Counted from the stretch's first letter, positions 22,630 through 34,815 are shown. The stretch: DNA of 64,000 nt from Tillus elongatus (GCA_964006375.1 OZ023267.1:39882721-39946720); one strand, 5' to 3'. Notes: generated from the letters alone by a model not told the origin. Program-made: numbers and translations.

Positions 22630-22939
22630 CTGGACGCAGCAAGTGCGTTATGGTAGCGAATGTTGATCAATTGCTTCATATTTGAATAGCTCAATTTGCT
22701 ATTAATCTATAAGGTTGACCAAGAAACGAGTTTTTTCCGGAACACTTCAAGCTTACTTTCGAAAATTTTCGTACATTTTCAAACAATAAAGTTATTTTGA
22801 TGAAGCATGGCACATTGTTTTTACTATATAGGTTATACTGGTAACCAAATTTGATGCCTGTTTTCTTAAAAAAACACACATATTTGTTATGAAAAACATT
22901 TTTATGAAAATTCACTACGATAACGCACTTGCTGCGTCC
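22630..22939 (+). mobile_element. Small inverted-repeat (MITE-like) element, copy 1
   Basis: Begins CTGGACGCAGCAAGTGCGTT-ATGGTAG-CGAAT and ends with the inverse (TACGATAACGCACTTGCTGC-GTCC). Terminal inverted repeat is about 35 bp and total length 310 bp. Internal sequence includes 'gatgaagcatggcacattgt' and 'accaaatttgatgcctgttt'. Non-coding; the reverse-strand frame across it is fortuitous. Confidence 0.75.
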
Positions 22940-22969
22940 CGGGTATTTATTTTGTAGGGTACTTTTTTT

Positions 22970-23105
22970 TCCAGAAAAATCATTTTTTCTTAGAAAAACT
23001 AGTCCGATCGAGCAGGCTAACGAACATCCAAGCTATTATTACAAGAAACATACTTGCTTAATTTAATCAAAATCGGTCAATTACTTTTGGAGTTATCGGT
23101 TGGAG

Positions 23106-23204
<99 letters not shown>

Positions 23205-23330
23205 TAGATAGATATAAACATATAAACATGAACATAACAATTTAAACGGACAGTTTTAGATTCTAGGGGCCCAAATTTAAAAATCGCTCTCATTTAGAAA
23301 AATGTTTGCAAAGTCTTACTATCGATACCG
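22970..23330 (-). repeat. (TA)n-bearing repeat copy, reverse orientation
   Basis: Segments for 'cggtcaattacttttggagt' and 'gttatcggttggagata' precede the array at 23111-23202, which ends in (GATA)n; 'ttctaggggcccaaattta' and 'gataccgctctattt' follow. Confidence 0.75.
23111..23202. repeat. (TA)n array followed by (GATA)n
   Basis: 92 bp of TA, then three GATA units. Confidence 0.95.
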
Positions 23331-23900
23331 CTCTATTTTTATTTTTCAAAATTTGCAAAAAAGGAAATAAATTTACGTGGTTATTAACAGATGTTACCGT
23401 GGTATTATTAAACCTCAAATATGCGTCTAATAAAGTGAACTAACGACTGGATGAAACCACAGATGCACCACTGACAGGCATAATTTGCATTACCCATCGC
23501 AATATTTAATCAAGTATGCATAATACGCTGATACAAATACTATATTATACAGTCATACAAAAGCTCTTTGAATACATATACAGCATTCACAAAGGTCTTT
23601 TCATTTGTTTTACTAGAATGTTGACTGTTTGTGGACAGAATGACACAATAAACCCATGTTTAGATAGCATCTCTCTGTCGGGGGACGCAATCTGAATGAA
23701 AGGGGAGTGACTGCCAACGAAAAACACAGGCCTACTTTGATCTTCGCTACTGTTTAATTATCATTGTGTACTAATTACGTGATTGTTTAACTCTCTCAAT
23801 GCAAATATCTACAAATCTGTTTCTGTAATATTAATGGAACAGTGGTGTTCCACACAGGGTTGGCATGATTTAAATAATGATTTAAATGACTTGATTAAAA
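23331..23900. other. No recognisable feature
   Basis: AT-rich unique-looking sequence without a credible frame. Confidence 0.5.
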
Positions 23901-24079
23901 AAAAAAGTCTGGACGCAGCAAGTGCGTTATGGTACTGAATTGTCATAGAAATGATCTGGCACCAAATATTTTTTATCACTTTTTTTTTTCTTTTAACAGA
24001 AATATAAATTTTGGTATATAGTTTTCTTTTAATATGGTAAACTTACGTACCAAATTTCGTTACCATAGCTTTTCTATTT

Positions 24080-24195
24080 TTTGAGATAAACCTCGGCCGA
24101 TTTTCCTGGCTAACGAACTTGTCCAAGCCATTTACAACAGGAAGGTATTCACCAAATTTTGTCAAAATCTGCCCATTATTTTTTGAGTTATCGGT

Positions 24196-24264
<69 letters not shown>

Positions 24265-24395
24265 ATATAAAAATCGAAACTGACCCCGGATATGTGTTTT
24301 AGGGGGCCTAATTATCGCTCATTTGAAGAAATTTTTTCAAAATTTAAAAGTCGGGATCTCCTCATTAATGAATTTTTTTAAAGAAAATTCACTAC
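24080..24395 (-). repeat. (TA)n-bearing repeat copy, reverse orientation
   Basis: 'gattttcctggctaacgaac' and 'gagttatcggtgtgatata' lead into the TA array at 24199-24261; 'actgaccccggatatgtgtt' and 'gggatctcctcattaatgaa' follow, ending 'gaaaattcact'. Confidence 0.8.
24199..24261. repeat. (TA)n array
   Basis: 63 bp of pure TA. Confidence 0.95.
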
Positions 24396-25176
24396 AAACT
24401 TAGCTCTGTAGGTCAAAAGACGAAAAAGTTATAGGCATTTAAAGAAGAATAAATTGGGGTTTTCCTCAAAACATCAAAGTCGCAATTTAAAACGTCAAAA
24501 TTGGCAACATTTTGGCAAAGAACTTATCTAAGACGGGCTATGGAAAGAAAATGTCTCAAGAAGAATGTTTTACAAACCCTGAAGTCTTAGTTTCAACCGT
24601 CTATCGTTTAATGACAAATAATTTTTGTCGAATTTTCGTAAAAATCAATAAAGCTCAATAATAATAACGGATATTTATTATACAAGATATGAAAAAAAAT
24701 GGATACATTAATTATAGGGTGTCTTGATCTACATCTTAAAAAAATTTTTCTACAATCACAGGCTGGCCCATAAGTCGTTGGTGATACAAACTTCTTTTTT
24801 TTTTTTTTTGGTCGAACACGCCTTATGTTATTGCATTTTTGCATTTTCCATCAAAATATAATGCATGTTTGTAAGAAAAGAAAATCTGGACGCAGCAATT
24901 GCGTTATGGTAGCGAATTTTGATTAAATGCTTCATATTTGAATAGCTTAATTTGCTATTAACCTATAAGGTTGACCAAGAAACGAATTTTTTTCGGGAAC
25001 ACTCTAAGTTTACTTTCGGAAATTTTTGTACATTTTCAAACAACAAAGTTATTTTGATGAAACATGGCACATTGTTTTTACTATATAGGTTATACTGGTA
25101 ACCAAATTTGATGCCTGTTTCCTTAAAAAAACCTTTTAAGGAAAATTCACTACCATAACGCACTTGCTGCGTCCAG
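24396..25176 (+). repeat. Composite repeat, 5'-truncated copy
   Basis: Matches the right half of 21590-22939, from 'aacttagctctgtaggtcaa' to the inverted-repeat element at 24886-25176, with an internal deletion near 24600. Confidence 0.75.
24886..25176 (+). mobile_element. Small inverted-repeat (MITE-like) element, copy 2
   Basis: 291 bp. Starts CTGGACGCAGCAATTGCGTT and ends AACGCACTTGCTGCGTCCAG; interior as in copy 1. Confidence 0.8.
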
Positions 25177-25569
25177 ACTTTTTTATTTATAAGTAAATGC
25201 GCTTAATCATATTGTCGCCCACTGGTTCTCTTAATTGTATACCTATCAAATTGATTTGGTATAAGACAGGATAGTTTTTTTATCACTCAGACAACACTCA
25301 TAATTGTAGGCCGATACCTAAAATGAAAATAGTTAACATTTTTTCATAAAATTAAATGTGATTGAAATGTGTGGAAAATATTCAATACTGTTGATTTTCA
25401 TTGATAATAATAGACAATGAGAAGTTGATATCTATTGTTGGTTGTTTATCTATACTAAAAGTTTACATAAATTAATTATGAATTTTTACTATATGAAATT
25501 TCTTGCGAACACCTTGCAAGTGTGAATTTGAAAATATAAAACAAATATATCAAGTAAAATTCAAACCTG
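25177..25569. other. No recognisable feature
   Basis: AT-rich sequence between two composite repeats. Confidence 0.5.
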
Positions 25570-25698
25570 AGCATCTTTTTAGTGAATTTTCTTTTAAAAA
25601 TTTACTAATGAGGAGATCCCGACTTTTGAATTTTGAAAAAATTTCTTCAAATGAGCGCTAATTAGGCCCCCCAGAACACATATCTGGGGTCAGTTTCA

Positions 25699-25779
<81 letters not shown>

Positions 25780-26790
25780 TGTATGTATGTATGTATGTAT
25801 CACACCGATAACTCAAAAAATAATGCGCCGATTTTGATTAAATTTGGTGAATACCTTCCTTTTGCAAATAGCTTGGACAAGTTCGTTATTCAGGAAAATC
25901 AGCCCAGGTTTTCCCGGAAAATTTGGGTTTTCTTTCAAAAAAAAAATTATATCTCCGGAATTAACGTAGTAAGGGCAACCAAATTTGGTACGCGTGTTTA
26001 TATCCTTATAGGTAAGTTACCTACTCTGTATGTCAAAAGACAAAAAAGTTATAGGCATTTAAAGAAAAATAAAAAAAAATAAACGTCAAAGTTGCGATTT
26101 AAAACGTCAAATTTTGCAACATTTAGGCAAATAACTTGAATCTAATACGGGCTATGGAAATAAAATGTCTTAAGAAGAATGTTTTGCAAACCCTGAAGTC
26201 TTAGTTTCAACCGTCATTGTCCTTCATTTTACTAAAATGTTTCCAGAAAATTCATTTCAAATAGACCCTTTCTCTGATTCTTGGCCGTAGTCTTATAGCT
26301 ATAGAGTTTATCGTTTATGGTATATAATTTTTGTCGAATTTTCGTAAAAAATCAATAAAGCTCAATATATTCGTTATTATACAAAATATGAAAAAAAAAT
26401 GTATATATTAATTATAGGGTGTCTTGAGCTACATCTTAAAAAATTATTTCTATAATCCCAGGCTGGCCCAAAAGTCGTTGGTGATACAAATTTTCTTTTT
26501 TTTTTTAAGCAAACACGCCTTATGTTATTGTATTTTTGCATTTTCCATCGAAATATAATGCATGTTTGTAAGAAAAGAAATTCTGGACGCATCAAGTGCG
26601 TTATGGTTGCGAATTTTGATCAAATGCTTTATATTTGAATAGCCCAATTTGCTATTAACCTATAAGGTTCACCAAGAAACAAGTTTTTTCGGGAACACTT
26701 AAGTTTACTTTCGGAAATTTTTGTACATTTTCAAACAATAAAGTTATTTTGATGAAACATGGCACATTGTTTCTACTATATATTTTAAAA
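25570..26790 (+). repeat. Composite repeat, long copy
   Basis: Segment order as at 21590-22939: 'gaggagatcccgacttttga', the TA array at 25702-25776 with (ATGT)n after it, 'accgataactcaaaaaataa', 'gtttccagaaaattcatttc', 'caggctggcccaaaagtcgt', then the start of the inverted-repeat element at about 26583. The far end is rearranged. Confidence 0.8.
25702..25776. repeat. (TA)n array
   Basis: 75 bp of TA, then short (GTAT)n. Confidence 0.95.
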
Positions 26791-27225
26791 TCGAACATCT
26801 CTTATGCATTTTTGCATTTTTCATCAAAATATAATACATGTTTGTGAGAAAAGAAATTCGGAACGCGGCAAGTGAGTTTTGGTAGCGAATTTTGTGTGTG
26901 TTGTCTTGTTCCATGGCTGCGGTCGTAAGACCATTCGCACATTTTTGGTAGCGAATGTTTATTAAATGCTTTAAATTTCAATAACTTAATTTGCTATTAA
27001 CATAAGATTCGTTGGCTAGGAAACCAGTTGTTTCAGGAACATTTTAAATTTATTTTCGGAAACTTTTTGTACATTTTCAAGTTATTTTGATGAGATATGG
27101 TGCATTGTTTCTACTATAATGTAGGTTATACTGGTAACCAAATTTGATATCTGCTTTCATTAAAAAAATACATATTTATTTTATGAAAATTCCCTTCCAT
27201 AACGCATTTGCTGCGTCCAGAGTTT
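26583..27225 (+). mobile_element. Small inverted-repeat elements, nested or rearranged
   Basis: Start motif at about 26583 (CTGGACGCATCAAGTGCGTT), an internal second start at about 26861 (ggaacgcggcaagtgagttt) and an end motif at about 27195-27222 (AACGCATTTGCTGCGTCCAG). Two copies appear overlapped. Confidence 0.6.
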
Positions 27226-27825
27226 TATAAAAATAAGTTAATAAAAAAAATCAGTTCACACCAAAGTATTTCCAGAATAGTTTATAAAGACTCAAGATTA
27301 TTATCAGTGTTGTAACATAATACAACTTTAACTACAATGTTCTTTAAAATATACTCGGCCAAGAAAACATTGTAGCTGTAAATAAATCATTGAGTATCGT
27401 AAAAAAGATCATCAATTCCCAATTGTTTAGATAATTTTACGACCGATTTTATTACAATTGGCTGTTTCTGTGACGTGTTTTTAGAAACACTCATTTCCGG
27501 CTGCGTCTTAACGAAGTAAATTTACACCCTAAACCAAAAGCTTTTGTTTAGAAACAGATCGTCTCATTATGAGAATAACAAGCGAACAATTAGAACAAAG
27601 ACTATTCAGCTATTTCCTCCAGACATTTGATTGACTGCTCTTGAAACTGAAAGAATAAACAAGCATCTCGAGAGATGGAAGAATGAGCAAACTGAAATGC
27701 CTGCGTAAAGTAAAAATGAGACAAGTCTTTGTTTATATCCAGAGACGGCACAGCATTTTGTTCAAAATATTCCGATTTTTAAAGATTCATGACTCAAAAT
27801 GCTTCAGTACTATTCGATAAACTAG
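27226..27825. other. No recognisable feature
   Basis: AT-rich sequence without a credible frame or repeat that I can recognise. Confidence 0.5.
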
Positions 27826-27827
27826 TA

Positions 27828-28018
27828 CCCGGTTTCACAAAGCTTGATTAAATATTTAACGGCCGGTTAGCTAATCGAGGCTTAATACAACCAATCATCC
27901 CTTCAAAATATTTGATTGCCATGGCAAAAACCCGGATCATAGTCTGTGATTGGTCGTCTGAAGCCATGATTATCTAACCCCCCGTTAAACATTTAATCAA
28001 GCTTTGTGAAACTGGGCA
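27828..28018. mobile_element. 191-bp MITE with TA target site
   Basis: Left end CCCGGTTTCACAAAGCTTGA-TTAAAT is inverted at the right end (ATTTAATCAAGCTTTGTGAA-ACTGGG). The inverted repeat extends about 40 bp with a few mismatches. TA at 27826-27827 and 28019-28020 is the likely target duplication. Non-coding. Confidence 0.8.
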
Positions 28019-28080
28019 TAGGTCTAATCATTAATATTATTATTACTATTATACAGTATATGAAGAACATTGTGGGTCCC

Positions 28081-28265
28081 GATCTCGGTGCGGAACCGTG
28101 TAGTATGTTGTCACGACAGCTCCGTTTAACACAAAATGTTTTAGAGACTATACAACTAACCAATAATTTTGTAAATTGTCAGTCCTGGTCCGTTCCTTCC
28201 CTAAATACCGGGACAGTGTATGTAAGGCTAGATGTATTCTCACCATAATTCGAAACGCAGATCGG
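28081..28265 (+). repeat. Repeat blocks X and Y
   Basis: Block X (28081-28137) and block Y (28208-28265) both recur in inverse orientation at 29733-29787 and 29902-29955. The right-hand blocks are in the order X', Y', not Y', X', so this is not a simple inverted repeat. A relative of X lies at about 4670-4740. Confidence 0.65.
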
Positions 28266-28389
28266 GTAGATAGTTTCAATTAGGGAAGAAATGGGTCAGG
28301 GCTGAAAATTTACAAAATTGTTAGTTTTGTACATAGTCTCTATTCAGTAGCGGCTCGTGCCTTAATGCATTGGGGGTGCGCAAGAAAAA

Positions 28390-28735
28390 AAAAGAGTTCG
28401 GGACACGGCAAGTGCGTGATGGTAGTGAATTTTTATTAAATGCTTCAAATTTGAATTACTCAAGTTTTTTACGAACTTAGAAAGTTGAATTTTGGTGTAT
28501 AGTAAGGTATTACCCAGGGCAACATATCCACCAAATTTCATCAAAATTACTAATTTTAGGAAAACATTTTTTTCAGAAGAAAACTCAAAATTTGAATAAC
28601 TCAATTTTCTAAAATAGTAGAAAGTTGAATTTAAGTGTGTAGTAAGGCCTTTTACAAGGCAACATATCCACCATATTTCATTAAAATAGCTTTGTAATTT
28701 TAGGAGGGAAAGATTTTTTATGAAACAAAACTCAA
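28390..28735 (-). repeat. Degenerate composite-repeat and inverted-repeat-element segments
   Basis: Begins at the terminal motif ('gttcgggacacggcaagtgc') and holds two similar 'tttgaattactcaa…gttgaattt' segments in tandem (about 28440-28560 and 28590-28690). Confidence 0.5.
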
Positions 28736-28739
28736 AATT

Positions 28740-28854
28740 TTCCCGGAAAACTTTATCCGATTTTCCTGACTAACGAACTCATCCAAGCCATTAATAAAAG
28801 AAACGCACTTGCCGAGTTTCATCGAAATCAGTTGTTTATTTTTTGAGTTATCGC

Positions 28855-28922
<68 letters not shown>

Positions 28923-29060
28923 ATATAAAAATTGAAACTGACTCCGGATATGGGTTCTAGGGGTCCTAGTTCGCGCTCATTTGAAAAAAAATTTGCAAAG
29001 TCTCTCCATCGATACCTCTCTATTAGTGAATTTTTTTAAAATAAAAATTCACTAAAAATG
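28740..29060 (-). repeat. (TA)n-bearing repeat copy, reverse orientation
   Basis: 'cctgactaacgaactcatcc' and 'ttttgagttatcgcttga' precede the TA array at 28859-28919; 'gaaactgactccggatatgg' and 'gatacctctctattagtgaa' follow. Confidence 0.8.
28859..28919. repeat. (TA)n array
   Basis: 61 bp of pure TA. Confidence 0.95.
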
Positions 29061-29732
29061 AAGGGCTCGCCTCTTTTTTCCCCAAAAATGTATAATAAAA
29101 AAACCTACTTACTAAACTAACTAAACTTAATGGTTATTAACTACTTACCAAGTTTTCCTCTAGTTAGTTATATGTTATAGTAGTTAAAAAGTCCCTTAAA
29201 AAGTTAACCTTTAAAATATTCACAACTATTTTGTCCACTTATTAAGCAACTCGAAATAGTAGCCATCATAATAATAATAATTGTCTTATTAGAACATGTA
29301 AACAACAACGAAATGGTCTAATTAAAATCAATCCGACGCGAAGCACTACACGAAAATTACTACACAGGCTCTGCGAAAAGTGCACTGCAAACTGCAAGTG
29401 TGGAATTTTAAAGCGCACAACCAGATTACTTATTCGGTCGTTTTCGACGAAGATAGTCGATCATTTCGCATTGAAGTATCGCATTTCCCTAGAGCGCCGA
29501 AAAAAACACACCGCCGCGCGACTGATGTATATGGATGTATATAACGTCTGCAACCATTAAGACTATACTTTTTCTGATTCTGTCGACTCTCGAATCCTCG
29601 GTCCGCGATATACTAATTTTGTTTGTTGAATGGAGGAGGTAAAAAAGTAAATAAAAATATATAGCATAGCAAAAATATTATTTTTTCCACGGCAGGCGCA
29701 CTTATTGGGGAGCCGCCCCTGTCTCTATTCAT
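29061..29732. other. No recognisable feature
   Basis: Moderate-GC patch at 29320-29600 without a coding pattern I recognise. Confidence 0.5.
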
Positions 29733-29955
29733 ATTTTGTGTAAATTGGAGCTGCCGTGAAACATACTACCTGGTTCCGCATCGAGATGGCGATCCTGTCG
29801 TACATCTCACAATGTTCTAGGACGCTGGCTACCGTATTACTTTATAGGTGTGTTCTCGCTATAATTAATATAGCGCACTTAGGAGCTCTAATTAGAGGGA
29901 CGCCGGTCTGCGTTTCTAATTATGGTGAGAATACATCTAGCCTTACACAGTATCT
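29733..29955 (-). repeat. Repeat blocks X' and Y'
   Basis: Inverse copies of the blocks at 28081-28137 and 28208-28265. The 73-residue frame at 29756-29977 lies wholly in repeat sequence. Confidence 0.65.
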
Positions 29956-30078
29956 GAAGTTACAAAATAATCAATGATTTGTTATTTAGAATCAGAAGTA
30001 GTCTATTCCACACTTATGACAAAGAAACTGAGTGAAAATAACATTTATTTACAAATATTGTATAAATAAAAAATAATA

Positions 30079-32110
30079 AAGTAGGCAGCAAGCGCGTTAT
30101 GGTACGGAATTTTCATAAAAATGTTTTTAATAGCAAATATAGATTTTTTTATGAAAGCAGGCATCAAATTTGGTTACCAGTATAACTTATATAGTAGAAA
30201 CAATATACCATATTTAATTAAATAAGCTTTTCGACAAAACTCCCAAAAAAGTTTTTTGTATAAAAATTTACAATTTGTTCACAAAAATTTAAAAACATTT
30301 TTTTTAAATAACTTATTAAACATTTATTATTATGCCCTTCACTCCTTATACACAAAATGCAGACTGTTCTATTTGAAACAATTGAGTTACAACGGTTTTT
30401 TTTTTAATGCATTTACTAGTTGAGAGCGCCCGGTGCATGGCATCTCGATTTTTCATGAAATAAAAAAACGAAAACCTCTCTGAATACGTCATTTGCATTA
30501 GATTCCGATTTTTGTCGGTAAAAACGCGTATAACAATTTTTGAAATGTGCCAAAAATGTGAAAAGTTGCAAAACAATTGAGATCACTCGAAAACAACCAT
30601 GCATTACAATTCGATGAAAAATGCAATAATATAAAGGGTGTCCGAAATAAATAAAAAATTGTATCGCCAACGACTTATGGGCCACCTGTGATTTGTGAAA
30701 TAATCTTTATAAGATGCCGCCCAAATTGCAGCTATTCAAATTTGAAGCGTTTAATGAAAATTTGCTACCATTACGCACTTGCCCCACCCCGAATTTATTT
30801 TCTTACAAATATGCATTCTCTTTCGATGGAAAATGCAAAACATTAATAATATAAGGCGTGTTCGATTTAGAAACAAAAACTAAAATTTGTATCGCCAACG
30901 ACTTATGGGCCACCTGTGATTGTCTAAATAATTTTTATAACACGCCCCTCAAATTGCAGCTATTAAAATTTGAAGCGTTTAATGAAAATTTCCTACTATA
31001 ACGCACTTGCTGCGCCCCGAATATCTGTTGTTACAGGCATGCATTATATTTCGATGGAAAATGCAAAAATGCAATAATATAAGGCGTGTTCGATTTAGAA
31101 AAAAAAAAGATAATTCGTATCATCAATGACTTACGGGCCAACCTGTGATTGTAGAAATATTTTTTTAAGATGTAGCTTAAGACACCCCATAATTAATTGT
31201 TACTCGTATCTTGTAGAATAACTGTAATATTAAGCTTTGCCGTAAAAATGCGTCACTCTGTATATATGTAAACAGATAAAAACTGAAACCAATCCCGTAT
31301 ATTGGTCCAAAGAACCCAGTTCGCGCCCAGTTGAAAAAATCTTTTTTAAATTCAAAAGTCGTGGTCTCCTCAATATCGAATTTCTTGTACGAAAATTTGC
31401 TAAAAATTATAGAGAATTAAACCATAAACTCTATAACCAAAACTACTGCTAAATCATCAGAGAAAGGGTCTATTTGAAAAAAGAATTTTTTTGGAAATAT
31501 TTTAGTAAAATGAAGGACAATGACGGTTGAAACTGAAACTTAAGGACTTGTGAAACACATTTCTTGCAACATTTTCCTTACATACTCCGTATTAGCTTCA
31601 GGTTCTTTGCCTAAAAGTTGTCAATTTTGGCGTTTCAAATCGAGACTTTAGCGTTTTAAAAGGAAAAGTAGTTATCCAATTTTCAAAGTAATTTTTCTGG
31701 CATTTCTAGACCTTTTTGCGCCAAAAATTTTTGTCTATAACATACATACATAGAATTTTATTATCCACACAGTATATTTTACTTTTGTGCGTTTATCTGG
31801 TCATCAGTGGCAACCAAAATGTTTTTCTTCAAATGCCTATAACTTTTTTCCTTTCACTCTATACGTCTAAATTGTGGTACACAGTTTAAGTTTACTTTTT
31901 GTGGCATAAACCAGCGCACCAAATTTGGTTGCCCTTACCTTGTTATTTCCGGAAATATACAAATTTTCCGAAAGAAAACATGAAATTTTCCGGGAAAAAT
32001 GGGGCCGATTTTCCTGACTAACGAACTTATCAAGCCCTTTCCAAAAAGAAGGTACCCTCCAAATTTGATCGAAATCAGCACATTGTTTTTTGAGTTATCG
32101 GTGTTGAATC
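30079..32110 (-). repeat. Composite repeat, reversed and expanded copy
   Basis: Starts with the inverted-repeat element in reverse (30079-30787), followed by two more end motifs (about 30780, 31010) each followed by 'cgatggaaaatgcaa' and 'acttatgggccacctgtgat' segments: the terminal module is present about three times in tandem. Then come the 'agaaagggtctatttgaaaa' and 'gaaaatggggccgattttcc' segments and 'gttatcggtgttga' at 32097-32110. There is no (TA)n array in this copy. Confidence 0.65.
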
Positions 32111-33139
32111 TAGCTGAGTGTATCGTCAAGCTGCAGACCAAGGAACTTGCCAGACTGCCTCAATTCAAGTTTTTGATCAGATCTAAAGTTCCCGCCCGAG
32201 GAGTACGTAATACAAGAAAGTTGGTTTTACTAATATTAATAAAACGGTCAGAGTTCCGAGAATAAACTATTTAGCTCAAAAAGGGCATGGGCCGTCAAAG
32301 CCAAAGGTGCATACTTTTGATTGTATTATTAACTCCTAGCAATTTTATGCATGAAAAGGGTTTTTAAATGATTTTCGTGAAACAATGTGTAGATCATTTC
32401 CAAGAAACTTTGCTACCATAACGCAAATCCAGACTTTTTCCACTTTTATTAGGATAAAGTTTTAATTATAAACATGGCATCTTTGTAACTCCCAGTGTTC
32501 TAAACAGTCAATTATGTGGAATATACATCATAGTGTGGTTTCACTTTACAATCAACGCCACACCAAAATATTTAAATTAATACGGTCCTAGCCTTGTGGA
32601 CGTGATACCCACCGTAAAAGTAACAGCAGACGTCAATTGTGAGATGACGAGATACAGAATTTCATAATGGAACAGGAAAACTATAAAAGAATGAAGTGTT
32701 TGAAATAAGTGTAAAGAGATCAAAGTGAAAGTGAGCGTCATCAAAATGATTCTAATGAAAATATTCCTATAAAAACTATTCACTTTGTTACGACTTCGAT
32801 ATTACTAAAACAATAAAGGATCTGCTTGGGGTCTTTGAACAAGCACCAAAGCAGTATTGACAGATTCATCGACTATTTGTTTATATTGGTTATGGGGATC
32901 AAAAATAAGTATAATAATAAAGATTCTTTTAAACAGTTTTATGCAATGCTATTCCAAAACTGGAGCATGATTTTACACTCTGATGCTAAAGGAAGATTGT
33001 CAGATACTATATTTTGCGAAGGTATTATTTATCATCACAGTGTAAAGGCGTTACTGCCTTATCGTCGCAACCATGACCCTTTGACTCCAGCTGCTCTCTA
33101 TTTCATTGTAGCTTTCACACTTTATAGATTTAGATTTAT
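32111..33139. other. No recognisable gene
   Basis: AT-rich. A 106-residue frame at 32826-33146 resembles no family I know and ends in the non-LTR relic that follows. Confidence 0.5.
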
Positions 33140-34815
33140 TTATTGAGCCAGTCGACAATCAAAAACTGCATAAGCCAAGTCATGATAAATATAAAAGGTT
33201 AGTCACATACAATACAATAATCAATAAAACTTACAGACTACGTTCAAAAAAATAATTAAAAATCAATACAAAAATCAACGAAATGTCGCTGCACTTATCA
33301 CAAACACAAAATTCACAAGCTGTCACCAAAATATTCTGAAAGACTGTAGTAAGCCTGAGCCGTGCCCTAAAATCCCTAATTTTGAGTGCTCTAAAATATG
33401 TGGGTAACTTGTTGATGCATTTAATAGACATATAATATGGACTAAATTATTATGTGTGAATTGGATTTTCAAGTTTATTCGTGCTCTTCGTCGAATACCC
33501 ATGATTACCACCCAGAAGTGTATAGTCAGAAAAGTTGAATTTTGTGTACAAGAAGGCTTTGTATATGTAATCTGAAAAAACCGTCATTAAGTTCGGTGAA
33601 CCGCGATCGGCATCTCGAATTGTGAGGAAGATTTAGCGTCAATTTAATAGCCCTTTTCTGAAGAACTAATACTATATGCACCTCTGAATAGGTACCACAC
33701 ACCTCTATACCATAGCCCAATGCAGACTGAAAATAAGCAGAATAATATATGCGAACAGTTTCCAAACTCACGGTACTTCTCAGTCTCCCAATCGCATACC
33801 AATAAGATAAACACCTGCGGCACAACTCTTCGACATGATGGTCCCATCTCAGCTTGCTGTCGATTGCAACTTTCAGAAATGAACCTATACTGGACTGACG
33901 TATACTTTTTCCATTTACCCTAACACGATAAGTAGAATCACTTTCAACTCTTCTTGTATTGAAACTGATCATAATTGATTTCTGACTATTTAGAAACAAA
34001 TCATGTCTCCAAAATACCCTCACCTAAAGGTTGCCATCCCTTGCCCACCGACGTGCCGTTGGTGACCTCTCTCACTTTTATAGATCTCTGCACGGGCACT
34101 GCTTAGCAGAGCTTTCTTCAATAGTTCCTCCACCTGCTGCCCCCAACAGATCTACCAGGGAAACAGAGCGAATGTACCCTTTTATTGTCCAAGTCACCAG
34201 ACATAGAACATCTTGTTATGCCCGCTCTTTTGTCCCGAGGACTTCCAAGTTGTGGAATTCCTTGCCGGCACATGTTTTTCCTTCTCCTCCAAACCTCCAA
34301 ACCTTCAAGTCCAGAATTAACAAGTTGCCTCTTTCATCCTTGTCGACACCCACGGTACGATAGTATTTAGGCTGTAAGCCCTCGTGGTGTGTTGTTGAAA
34401 TAAATAAATAAATAAATAAATAAATATTGTACAAGCTGATTAGCTCGTCCAATTGCAGACACCTAAAGCTCACCAGGATCAGCCACATGTACAAGGAAAG
34501 TAGTATCGTCAGCGTACATGACGAGTTCATCCCCAGGAATGTCCCTTGTATAAATAGTATACAGTAACGGACCGAAAACATAGCCATGGGGAACTCCCCC
34601 GGATAATGTCACTCGCGAAGATCGAACATCCCCAAGTTCAACAACTTGCTGTCGCAAAGAAAGAAAACTCTGAAACCACTGCAGAAATGCACCTCTAATT
34701 CCATATCCACTTCGTTTACTGATCAAAATCTGATGGTTTACCAGTTTAAAAGCCTTACTAAGTTCAAGAAACACGCCAAGACATGTTTCACCGCTCTCTA
34801 AGCAATTGCTCAAGA
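33140..34815 (-). pseudogene. Non-LTR retrotransposon relic (jockey-like reverse transcriptase) with a nested insertion
   Basis: On the - strand, 34813-34463 encodes reverse-transcriptase motifs: LGVFLELSKAFKLVNHQILI, VTLSGGVPHGYVFGPLLYTI, and YADDTTFLV containing the catalytic YADD. After the insertion at 34028-34425 the protein resumes at 34023-33526 (VFWRHDLFLNSQKS, then the thumb-like region IGRLRSTVSLETVRIYYSAY). 33500-33230 continues as INKLPTYFRALKIRDFRARL in shifted frames, then a 3' UTR. The endonuclease part is missing. Frameshifts and the insertion make it inactive. Confidence 0.8.
34028..34426 (+). pseudogene. Nested 3' end of a second non-LTR retrotransposon
   Basis: The + strand encodes LPSLAHRRAVGDLSHFYRSL and SYARSFVPRTSKLWNSLPAH-like residues (frame 34031-34363), a C-terminal signature I know from insect non-LTR reverse transcriptases. 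A stop and a tail of tandem AAAT units (34400-34425) follow. It is 5'-truncated and sits inside the opposite-strand relic, splitting it. Confidence 0.75.
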
